DNA from: Acanthopleura granulata
Taxonomy: Eukaryota; Mollusca; Polyplacophora; Chitonida; Chitonidae
Length of the DNA: 64,000 bases
NCBI GenBank assembly: GCA_016165875.1
Contig: JABBOT010000012.1
Location: 10,936,136-11,000,135 of the forward strand
Reading direction: 5' to 3'
Part shown: piece by piece, positions 1 to 12,000 of the stretch
How positions within the stretch are numbered: the stretch's first letter is position 1
Layout: the number at the start of each line of letters is the position of its first letter
The notes under the pieces: model-generated
The model's input: the letters and a program-made list of their open reading frames with translations, nothing else
What the model was told of the DNA's origin: nothing
Database searches by the model: none
Translations under genes and position numbers: made by a program

Positions 1-1078
1 GATCCCAGATGTTGTCGTTGACAGTTCAAGGTCAAATAAGAGGCGCGTACCTTGCCCCAGTGTGGTGTGATTTCCGGTCTTTTTAAAACATCACAAGGGT
101 AACTTTAACCAAAGACGCACACTTAATGCCACACCCGAGCTGGGAATAAGTCGCCAGAATTAAGTTTGGTAAATGTAGGACATCACACATTTAATCTAAC
201 AACTTTCAGGTCAGTGTCAGTAGCTCTTCGAGTGCCTCTAACACGTGGGATGCGTCACTGAAAGTCGTACTAGCTTGATAAATACAGATGTTGTATTCTA
301 TTCGTAGCATACAATGTGTAAGTCATGAGGCTATATCAGTGAATAAAATACAGCCAGCCTGAAGATTTATAAAGACTGGAATGGGAAGGGATCTGGCACA
401 CATAAATGACTTTAGGGACATCAGTATGGAATCTGCTGTGCTAACACTGAACATTGAAATAGTATACCAGTATTACAACTTCACAGTGTCATTATAGTTA
501 CCCCGCGTGTCGCAACAACTAGGTTATGTTGTGCTGTATAGAAAAACAAGCAGGGTCGGCGGACATATTTCACTAGAGAAATATGCAAATCATACAAACA
601 TTGTTGCTAGAGCAATGGGCTTCAGTAATGGACTGCATGATAGGCCTTAAAGCTAGGTATAGGCCCTAAGCCTGACAGAGTTGTTTAAAAGGATTTTCAG
701 TCGATACGTGTCAGTGATTGGTGACATCTTGTGTTTATTTGCGGCATTACACCAGGCAAAGTGGAAAGGACAGAAAATTCTTTCCAAATTCTCTGACGAA
801 ATATACAACACTGGTTTTAGTACACTGAAAATATTTTAGAATTTAGGAAAGCAATTCAGACTCTCATTTTATCATTTCACGTTGTGTTTAAGCCATGGAT
901 GGTTTGACACCAAAGTAGTTCTTCAAGCTAAACTTATGCAGACAGTGATAAATGTTAAGTACTGTATGAGTAGGACATTTACAGCCATAGGTGCATCTGG
1001 GAATAAGATGACCCTTTTTCTTCAACTTTTTCAAGCATCTGTGTAACAAATATTTTCAAACTTTCTGACGGAACTATG

Positions 1079-1233
1079 GGATGGAGAGAAATAATTTGCG
1101 CAGTTTTATGAAGCAAACATCCTTAATCACACATACAAGTCATTTTTAGCATCATTTTCATAATCATTGTGTGCATAAATTCCACTGAAAAAAGTGCTTT
1201 AGTGGTTGAAAAGGTTGAAGATTTATAGTATCT
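1079..1233 (+). repeat. Dispersed repeat R1, copy 1
   Basis: About 155 bp also found at 2588-2742 with small differences, sharing GAGAGAAATAATTTGC and TTTAGTGGTTGAAAAGGTT. Confidence 0.85.
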
Positions 1234-1718
1234 TATTTCAAGCCACCATCAGTGTACGTGTAGACCTTGTTCGGTTTTGGCTGAACTCCTGCATTTATGT
1301 TATTATTTAATAAAGCTCTGTCTCTGTTAATTTCATTCTAGTCGTCTCTGACATGCTGCTGATTATTGGCAGCTGACAAAAAATTTATGTGACTGACATG
1401 TTTATGGGGGAAAAGTGAATTGGAAAAACGACAGTGTAACAGCATCACTATCAGAAGACTTCAAGATTTTCAATGATAAATGTCTTCTGCTCTCATAACT
1501 TTCAGAAAATAGGCTTCTCTATGAACTTAATGAACATCCTCTTCTGTTTTTTTTCTTGTTTTTTTTTTTAATATTAACAACTTTATGCAGAATCTTAAAG
1601 AACTAGCTTGTTGTGACTATCAGGCTTTTGAGCACTGAGGTCACCTGCTCATTTCCGGCTCTCACTCTTCTCATTGCAGCTTTAAGTCAAGAGTTTTATC
1701 ATCCAAAGCTAGACCATT

Positions 1719-1963
1719 GGACCATCCTTAAAAATATGTTTGTTGGGTGTAACGCGACTGACTGTTCAAAAACATGTCTACTCAAGAGTTTTTATTGGTA
1801 TTTTGATGAACTTTTTTTTTATTTTTCTCTGAGTCATGATAATATCTTTAAAATCACTATCGTTTTCAAGAGCCAGAATAAAATGAGAGCGTTCAGTCAA
1901 ACCGACCTTATTTCTATATAAAGGGTTGGGTTATCTCCAACAAACTGTTTTTTAAGGATGGCC
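1719..1963. mobile_element. TIR element (CCATCCTTA family), copy 1
   Basis: About 35-bp imperfect inverted ends: GGACCATCCTTAAAAATATG at the left and the complement of a GGCCATCCTTAAAAAACAG-type sequence at the right. Same ends as the element at 8683-8877. A non-autonomous DNA element is the likely origin. Confidence 0.55.
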
Positions 1964-2587
1964 TTGGTTTAGTTCGGGCATTGTGGTTTTCTCCACCCAT
2001 ATACCACACCGCCATCACATACATGTACCCTAATTCTTCAACTTTTTTAACCACCTCGGCAACCAATGTTTTGAAACATTCTGACACAACCATACCTGTC
2101 AGCTTTGGCAAATGTCAGAAAGGGAGGTTTTTGCGGGGAGCGAAAGATGAATGTGCAACCCACCCTTGAGCTTTGTAGAGCGCCGTGCTTTCTTTCTTTT
2201 TCTTTCATTATTATTACCTAATTACTTAATTAACTAAATTAATGTTTTTGCACAATATGTAAAACAGTAGAGCATGGTGCAAAGTATTCCAGAAAATTTG
2301 ACTAGTAGCAACATGAAAGATTGATTCCCAACCAGTACTAAATTAGCCTATACTGAGCATTTTGAAAAATGATTTTTGCAAACTGCTTCAGTTGTAGATT
2401 TGTAAAACAGGTTATTTTGTACCTCACGGCTGGACGCTGTGGAACCGCTCTGACAGGTTGAGCCCACTAGTGGACCTTGATATCGGGAGATTTTTAGTAG
2501 TAATCGGGAGGTCGGGAAATAACTCTCCACAGCGGGAGGCTCCCGACGATATCGGAAGAGTTGACAGTTATGCACAACTATGGGTGG

Positions 2588-2742
2588 TGAGGAGAGAAAT
2601 AATTTGCACAGTTTTATGAAACTCTCATCTTTAATCACACAAACAAATCATTTATAGCATCATTTTCATATTCACTGTATGCATAAATTCCACTGAAAGA
2701 AATGCTTTAGTGGTTGAAAAGGTTAAAAATTTACAGTGAGTG
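2588..2742 (+). repeat. Dispersed repeat R1, copy 2
   Basis: Second, diverged copy of the sequence at 1079-1233 in the same orientation, ending about 90 bp before the TMEM260 exon acceptor. Confidence 0.85.
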
Positions 2743-2832
2743 AACATTTTTTCTTCAGTTTGGTGTTAAACATCAATCAAATAAATAAATCACATTTTTA
2801 AGGGATCAATACAGTTTTTCTCTTTGTCCTAG

Positions 2833-3030
2833 GTGGAGATACTATGCTGATGTGAGGTGCCAGCTTCTCAGATCTGTCTACTGACTGAACAGACAGTAAA
2901 AACTGTGGATCCAGAATTGTTGAGCAGCAAATTAAAAATCTTGTGTCACAATGACCAGAAACAAAAAGAACCCTCCTTCACCATCAAGACACCATGCAAG
3001 AGAATACTGTACAAATGATTCATATTCAAA
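2833..3030 (+). CDS. TMEM260: TMEM260 coding exon 1, with 5'UTR part
   Basis: A pyrimidine-rich tract ending in CCTAG precedes 2833, so an upstream non-coding exon is likely, though not located. The ATG at 2951 has A at -3 and is the first in-frame ATG after an in-frame TAA at 2933-2935. The coding part is 2951-3030: a basic, Pro/Ser-rich cytosolic N-terminus. The donor is GTAAGT at 3031. Confidence 0.85.
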
Positions 3031-6000
3031 GTAAGTAGATATATTTCTTTTTTTTTTTTTTATTTATTTGATTGGAATTTTACACCGTACTCAATGCCAA
3101 CATTATCGTGCAAGGAAACTGAGCAGGGAAACCCACGACCTTCCGCAGGGTGCTGGCAGAACATCATTTACAGCCTGCGGGGGAAGCCAACATGAACTGA
3201 AGGTGAACTCACAGTGGCCACATTGGTGAGGGGATTCTGGGTCATTACGCTGTGGCAATGTGTTAACAAACTGAGCCATGCAGGCCCCAAATAGGGTATA
3301 TAAAATTTCACATCACATTCATGTACTAAGCATTATCATTATTAAAATGCTGCTTTAAAAATGTCTAGAGGCTGAAATCAAATGTACACTTTAATTGAGT
3401 GGGAGGAATTTTAATTTACCATCCCCAGCATGGCATCGCAATACGGCAGTATTTTAAAGATGAACACTCGGTCCAGCCTCCTAAATAGGCCGAAATAATA
3501 CTGAAACGACATTAAACCCTGAGTGAAGCTTTGTTTACATTTTCCTGTAATGTGTGTATCCAAATTACTGTACTGTACATTCGAGCCAGTGAATATATTG
3601 TTAGTTACATGGCTACTGGATGAAAGGAAAGAAAACTATATGGGATCTGGAAGTCTTGTATGGGGTGAGGCATTAACCGAGCCCAATACAAAGCTTATTG
3701 ACCCCATATAGTTTCCTATCCTTTCACTTAATAGCCATGTAACAAATTTGTCCCATGGAAGGCCCTGAAAACTAAACTAAAATTTGTTTCTTGAACAACA
3801 ATAAGAGCTTCAACAGTAATTTCCTGTGCATGGCAGGATGCAAGTGATCTGGGAATTATGATGCCATAAAGGTATTGACCATGTCGTGTCAACATTCCTT
3901 TGACATTGTGTCATTGGTGTCATTGTTGCGTCACTTTGTAACTGTTATGTCATGGTGTTCCCCCTACATCAGATGCATATAGCATCTGCAGCAGGGTATA
4001 GAGATATAGATGTCTGTCATGTGACCATTGCTGTCCAATCAAAACCAGGGGATTTTGTCTGATTTGGGATAAATATATACATATGTATATATATAAGCTT
4101 ATGTATATGGGTCAGTTGAAATTCCTTAAACCAAAACTTTACATTTATGCTGGTCAGAGACCACGGTCTAAGGGTGGCTTATATTTACTGATATGCGGGG
4201 ATCGCTGGCCACCCTTAGCCGAAGGTCTGTGTGGACCTGATTTAGATGTAATGCATGTAAGGTGCTACCCCCTCGTTCAGATACCACTGTCTGCGCATTA
4301 GATTCTTCCCGAATACACATAAAGGTCCTTAGTTCTGAAAGTTGAAAATTTTGCACACATTTTGCCACAATCGTTACTTAGAATGACCCCACCATTCTCA
4401 TGTAAATCTTAGCCGAAGTAGAGAATAGGGACAGCCGGCTTATGCTGCCATGCTTTTTAAATCTGTGTCAATGAGGTGTGCAAGCTCATCACAGGTTGAT
4501 CTACTCATGACATCAGATCTTGAAATTTACATCCATACTAAACAAATCTACGCCTTCAGTCAAATTGCATAAAGGTCAACCACAGATGCGCAGGCGCAGG
4601 GAGCAACAACACGGTTTAAGTCAAAAATGTGAATTATCTTGCATTTATTGGTCAGAGAATCTGAAAAAGTTTGGCAGAAGAACAGGGAATGTGTTGGTAA
4701 ACACGGTTTATCTCAGTTTTACCCGGTTCATGCATGTCTTGGTTCACTTTGCACGGATTTGCGTAGCGCAGAGTTTCTCCGCGATAAGGTATATTTAAAT
4801 ACCACTATTTGGACCTGCATAGTTCCTAGGCTGTGATCTACGCCTATCCCCTTAAAACATCACAGCCGAGAGCCTCGGCTACATTAAGGCATGTCCATTA
4901 CATGAAATGGTACATCTATGTAATAGTACTTTATTAAACACTTTGTCCTCATGTCATTTTGTACAGTTCATTGAGACAAAATCCCTTGTGTGATAACATG
5001 TATGAAGAAGGGTTATTGCAGACATAAATTTAAAGTGAAAGACAGCTCATGACTAGAGCACTGTTCATCAAAAAGATTACAAAATTCTCTCTTTAATGCA
5101 AAACCCTGTTTGAATTTGTATGAATTCGTAACTGAAGTACCTTAGCTTTGCAGTGTGGAGCACTTCCCTGCCGACTGGGAATCTGAAGGCACCCATGCTT
5201 TTAAGCTTATAGATTGACCAATCACAGAGCTGGAAGACAGCAGTCGTTTATAAGCTGTGACGTAAATTTTCTGAGTTCTCTCTCAATGTAACATGTAATG
5301 GGATAGGGACAGACACTGTTTTAGTGTCATGTATTTTAATTATAACAAATACATGAGTGAACAACACTGCAAAGTATTTCCAGACCATTGTGTTATGGTG
5401 GGAGTAAGTACCTTGATCATTTCAAGTTACATATATACATAAGTTTCAACCACAACCTGGCAGCTTACTACAGTCTCAGGTGGCAAGAGTGTTTTGCACT
5501 TGGAACAATTACATTACAGCCCACACACAATGGTTGCATTTCATGTTAACAGTCGGAGCACCAGTCAAATGCCAAATACCACTGTCGTAGTAGCCGTTAC
5601 AAAAAAATACTGTACAAAAATGAACAAAATGTTGTCCAACCTGTTTGATAAATTTGACTTCGAACATGTGCAGTCTTTCACTTGGCATTTGCATTTTATC
5701 CAGATCTCTTTTCTTTTGTATATTGTACTTATTTATTTATTTGATTGGTGTTTTATGCCGTATTCAAGACTACTTGAATACTACTTGAGCCACGACCATC
5801 TGCAGTTTGCTGGCAGACCTTCCCACATACGGCCGGAGAAGAAACCGGCATGAGCTGGACTTGAACTCATAGCATCCACAATGGTGGGAGACTACTAGCC
5901 CACTGCGCTGCGTTGACACACAAACCAACTGAGCCACGGAGGCCCCCTGTATATTGTAAGAGGTGCCTCTGGGCGATGAGGGTTAAGTTCAGAGTACTCT

Positions 6001-9000
6001 GGTTATTTTAATAATAGAATTTTGCCTATCCATTGTGTTTTATGTATATCCTGTTGACAGGAACGAAAGTGGACGTCCTAGTTTATGGGATCGCCGTTGG
6101 GTACCAGACTTTCAGCTGTCTGTCATTGTGACAGTGGCCACCTTAAGCCTTTATCTGAAGACCCTTCACCCTTCCATTCCTGGGGGAGACTCGGGTAAGT
6201 CTTGAGGACTGAAGAAAAAATATTGAATCAGCATGGTCCCCAAATCAAATAGCGAACTGTTGTGTAACATAAGGAAAAAGAATAGTTGTTGAAAATACAG
6301 TTTTTGTCCAGCCATACATGTACATTCAAAACGATGGTTTAAACAAATGTACAATCCAATCACAAATACAAAAGGAATCTTCTGCATCTACCAGATAGGG
6401 ATCACTGGGCAACCCAGAAAAGTTAACCCCTACTCCCCACTCCCTTGCAGGTTTTCAGTGACATAGATAGAATTAGCATTCGTGTGTAAAGGAGAGTATA
6501 AGTGGGAATTGCAGTGATTTGAAGTACAGGTTATTTCGTGTTCATACATGCAGATCAAGAAACGCCCGAAAATGTTCAGGTTTAGTTGGAAAGTTCTTCA
6601 GTTACTTGCTTAATGCCACTGGCCCTCAGATCTCCTCCATCTATGGCAATGCAAACAAAGTAAAACACTCTTGATTAATGCTTTGTTATAAAATGTTGCT
6701 ATATGTTTCATTTCATACAGTCAGTGATTATCATTAATTATTTGCCAGCATTGTTTTTTGTTTTTTTTGGTGTTCTTTTCATCATCACTTTTAGGTGAAC
6801 TGGTCACAAGTGCCCATGAAGTTGGGGTAAGTCAAGTATTCAATTGTTACATGGTGCCCTGCTAAATCAGCAAAGGTTGAACTGGGTTAATGCTTTATTA
6901 GCACTAATATCAGGAAAGCATTACTACCTGAAATTTTTCAGATGGAAGTGCATATTTTGGTAGTTTGGATTTATTCTGGACTGTATTTTAAGAAATGAAC
7001 TCCATGTATGTGTTCCAGTTTTGAAACTTATGACTTGGTTCATATTCTCTCATTATTTACTTCTTGAATCACAGATACGTTCAGGTTAAACTTGGGTATT
7101 AAAACCATGCGTCGTTGCTGGCAAAACCAAAGCAATAAATGAGTGTAATCCAGTCTCTTGACCAACTGTTTTTATGCAGCAAAAGTGATGCAAAGTTGAT
7201 TCTTGGTGATTGAGCAGATATTCCTGGTATCACAAATTGTCATTACTTACCAACATGTGTATGACTTTGTGTAGTGTTGAAGTGAGGGGCTCGGTTTTAC
7301 AAAGCTGTCGCAACACTACGCTAAGAGCATTTACCATGGTGACATATCTCTTCATTACATGTTGTTGTGAAAGTTACCACAGGTGTAATTTGCGACTCCT
7401 GCATAAAACAGTTCCCAGAAGTTTTTCAGTTTTAACTTATTTGCCAAAAGTTGGTGGTTTACGTTTAACTCCAAGCACAGCAGCTCTGGTATCATGAAAC
7501 TTTAATAGCCAAGTATTCCCTTAACTGCCATGACAGTGTGTGTTGTGGACGTAGGAAGTCCACTTAGCTAAGGGCTTTTTACCACTAAATAAGCTTCAAG
7601 AAACCTTGCCCAGTTTCCTCCATCTAAAAAACTGAATGCATGAAAAATTTGTCCCATATGAAAAAAAAAAAAAACAATTTCTTATTTCAGGTAGCACATC
7701 CCCCTGGCTATCCATTGTTTACCATGACTGCTAAACTTGTTATAGAGATGTTTCCGATGTCCAATGTAGCCTGGAGAGTAAACCTGTTGAATGCCATCTA
7801 CTCTTCTGTGTCAGCGGGCCTTCTCATGCTGGCTGTGATTCGGTAAGATGAGTACTAAAAATATTTAAGTCTTGAGAAGTGTGTGTGTGTGCATGCATGC
7901 ATGCGTGCATATGTGCGTTCGTTCGTTCGTTCGGTCCTTTGTTTGTTTGGTTGTTTGTTTGAACGTCTTTTCCATGTGGTTGCAGATTTGTACAAAGTAC
8001 CAGCACTGAACTTTGGTCTGTCACTTTGCAAGGGATTTAGGTTCGATTGAATCCTGGAATTTTTAGATACTGTCACTCTAATTATTCATTGAGCTAAAAG
8101 TAGGTTACAATTAGTGGTCGACAGTGTTTGTGGGTCCATTAGCAGAGTCTTTATATGTTCTCATCAGTAACTCGTTAAAGATCTGTGGTTTACCCTCGGC
8201 ACTCCATCTTCCTGCTATCATGTAAGTTAAATTTCTTGGATGACGTGTTAAACAATAATTTAATATTAAAATGAGTCAATAAACCTATCTATGTATAGTT
8301 GCCATTTTCTTTCTACATCTTAAATCTAGCCTGAGGTACCAAATAGTTGAAAAATGACTTACTGCAAGTTGCCTGGCCTGGTTGTATTCTGTTACACTGA
8401 TGCTTGTTGTTGTTGTGTATTTACAGACAGACTGGCTGCTGGAGTTCAGGGCTGTTAGCTGTGGGCCTGTTCTCCGTAAGCCGCCTCGCCTGGTTCTATT
8501 CAGTGGTGGCCGAAGTGTTTGCACTCAACAACCTGTTTGTGGCCCTTCTCCTGGTCTTAATGGCATGGTTTGAGTCCAGCAGAAGCAGCTATAAACTCAG
8601 GGTCAGTATTCAGTAACTATGTACTTGTACAGCAGTTTAAAGCTAGACTAGTGGACAAGACAGTCCACTTTATATATTTTAAGGCCATCCTTAGAAAATT
8701 CTTTGTTGGGGTAACACAATCAAAAAAATTATTGTGGGTAGGTAGGGATTTTTTTTTTTCATATTATATTTGAAAAGAAATAGATAGCTTAAAGAAAACA
8801 AAATCTCAGTAAATAATCTATGATTAGGCCCTTTTTCAGAAGGGTTACCTTCAACAAACATATTTTTAATGCTGGCCATTGCAAGTATGGAAATACATTT
8901 ATATATATGTATAGCTGTGTGTTATATGAAATAACAATGTCCATTGTATCACTGACTTCTTGTTATACACCTGGGTCCAGCCATCTGTCAAAAGGCTTAT

Positions 9001-12000
9001 TTATAATTTATTAGATATTTCATGAGATGTGGATCTTCTTCAATATGGCCACAACACTGCCATAGTGGTGTGAAGTCAGAATCATTCATTGGTTCATACA
9101 TGTACTGGAGCTTTACTGGACCTATAAGCTTTCTCAGAGCCAGAGTTATCATTGCTCGGCGTTGTTTGGTAGAGCACATGTATGATGATAGGTTACTGGC
9201 TTGAAAAACAGAAAATGGTAGATGGATGTGGAAAAGTTGTGTTTTGAAGTGCTTGGAATGTACTGCGCTAGTTGTTTAGAGGTGTATCTGTAAACTGCCT
9301 CTTTTATACCTCTCTTTAGGGGTAGATCATGAATGAGATGTTTGTAGTCAAGTGGTTGAGGAGCAGGAAGAAATGGTACTGTCCCAGCCTCGGGCCAAGA
9401 ATCATTGAAAATTGATGCCTCACATGTGACAAAGTTTGTTCTTTATTTGCCAAAGTAGGTGTTTTTTTTTTTTAAACTTCTTTTATGATCAGAATGTATA
9501 TTTTGTCACCAACAGGCAGCTAAATATGGTGCCTTTGTGTGCGGCCTATCCCTGTGCAATCAGCACACCATTAGCGTGTACGTTGCATGCATTGCCTTGT
9601 GGGTCCTTGCCACCCTTTACAAACTGGAGGTAAGTGCTAGTCCACTTCAGATCAACCAAGCTATTTTGAACTTTTCACAAACGTGAAGCTTACTTAAAGA
9701 GATAGGCAATTGTCACTCTGTGGCGTAGGGGGTTAGCTCACTAATGCAGCGAAATGACTAAGGTACCTCTCACACATGCGGTCGCTGTGAGTTCAAGAAC
9801 AGCTGATGCTGGCTTCGTCTTCGGTCGTACATGGGAAGGTTTGCCAGCAACCTGCAGATGGTCGTGAGTTTCCTCTGGGCTCTGCCCGATTTCCTCCGAC
9901 TGTATTGTCGTCGTATAAGTGCAATATTCTTGAGTACTGCGTAAAACACCAATCAAATAAATAAATCAGTCAGTCAGTCGTCACTGATTGGCTGTTGTAC
10001 AAGACAGGCAAACCTTGGCTAATATGAACCTTAGGCACTGTAGAATTACTTTAGTGTTTTTGGTTTTATCTGAAAGAGTGATGGAAGTGAGGCCCTTTGG
10101 CTTTGGCTATAGCTCCCCAACAATGAGCCAGTTCTATTTGCATTTAAAGTTAGGGGAGATAAATCCTGGCAGATACAAATTGTGAACACCTGAGACGTAT
10201 AGATGGTAAGTCATCATCAAAGAGTTGGTGAATCTCAGGACATCTCAGGACACTGTATGCAGCATTGTGTATCCCTCTGACATTCTAGTCAGAATGATGC
10301 TATTAACAGTTGGACCACAGATACTATAATCCCTGTACTTGACCTAAGCTTTCCATCATGACAATTTTCAATTGATTTTTCTGGCTATGAGAGCTCCATT
10401 CATCGTGCAAAGATGTTTTATTGTTGGAATTACCAAAAATAATATTTGATGACTTTTTGGAAAATCCAGTACATAATTTTAAGTTTCATGGATGACCAAC
10501 ATTATCATGCATGGAATCCCAATTTAAGTAGAACATGTTGGTTGTTTCGTGTACATGTACTTGTTTTTACATTTGTAGAAGTTGACCATACATGCACTGA
10601 TACAGCTGAGTGGGTTGTTTCTGGCGGGCCTACTACCATACGCATATCTGCCTTTGTCAGCGTACCTGCAGCCCGGCCGCTGGACCTGGGGAGACCAGAG
10701 GACAGTGTCTGGCTTTCTGACACACCTGTTGAGGGAGGAGTATGGCACATTCAGATTGGTGAGTCTGTATCCCTGCAAAATCTGGCCGCTCAAAACTTTA
10801 TATCCCTGCTAAACCTTAAAATCGCGCAAAGCCATGTAGCCTTGTGAAACATTTAAGCCTCACAATGTCATAGCCCCAGGCTTGCAGTACATTGTAACCT
10901 CACTCTTACTTTGTAGAACAACTAAATGTATCAGCCCCACAAAACCTCAGAGACCCACCAAAGTTTTAGCCCTGCAAACCACAGAAGCTCACAAAACCTA
11001 GTACATGTAACATCTGGCCTTTAGGTGGTGGTCACCGGATGGTCCTGCAGAAGAACAGTTCTGAATCCAATAACATACATAAATGCATTGCGCCTCTAAA
11101 CTCTGATTGACTTCCTGATGTTTGACTTGTTCTGAGATATATTTCTCATTGAGATGTATTCATGTGTAAAAAGGTTGAAGGTAGTGGCTTATCTACCCTT
11201 AGGTTTGGTGGTAGCAGTGCAGGCTGTCATCCTAAAGGTTGTTGGTTCAAAACTAAACCAATTGGCACTGTCAAATATGCAAACAAGCATACAAGAAGAG
11301 ATTTGGCATGGCCAATCACAGCTCAGAGACATCCTGTGTCTGTTGCTGCAGTCCTTTGTTTTGATAGTTTTGTTACTAGACTGTAAGCTGGATACTAGGC
11401 TAGTTATACAAGACAGGTGAGATCGTTTGAGGCAATTAGTTATACAAGACAGGTGAGATCGTTTGAGACAGCTAGTTATACAATACAGGTGAGATCATTT
11501 GAGACAGCTGAGCTTGGCATTTAAGAAACAATGATGTAACAGCTGATTATTGCTCTGTTTATGTGGATTCTGCAAGCCAGTTAGGCTTCTATTTAAGCTT
11601 AAATTTATATCATTATTTAAACTTAAATACTTATTTTTGGGACTTGTGAAAATAACACTTGGACCATCCAACAAGTGTTTTTTGAGGACAGTCTACCAAA
11701 ATTTTAACTTCTGGGGTCATAAACAGTGCATTACAGATACAGTTTTCAGCTTTGCATTTAATACATCGCTTTGAAATCCATTTACAGTGTCACCAGTCCA
11801 TCGATATTACTCATAAATTATCAAATTAGAAAAGAAAATAAAAAGGCCATTCAGTCTGACATTGTTATATTTGTTTCAGGCCAACGAGGACACAGTCAGC
11901 AGCCTGATGTCTGGAGTAAGGTATGGGCTCATGGCTGCACATTTATTACAATCTCAATAAAGTCAGGCTAGAAGTCACATTATGCACAGACTTGCTGATA

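Larger units (their letters stand above)
1..2832. other. 5' flank of TMEM260, no gene seen
   Basis: No conserved coding exon seen. It holds two diverged copies of a 155-bp repeat and an inverted-repeat element at 1719-1963. The promoter and any non-coding first exon of TMEM260 should lie here or upstream, but no CpG-rich or TATA-like core could be assigned. Confidence 0.4.
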
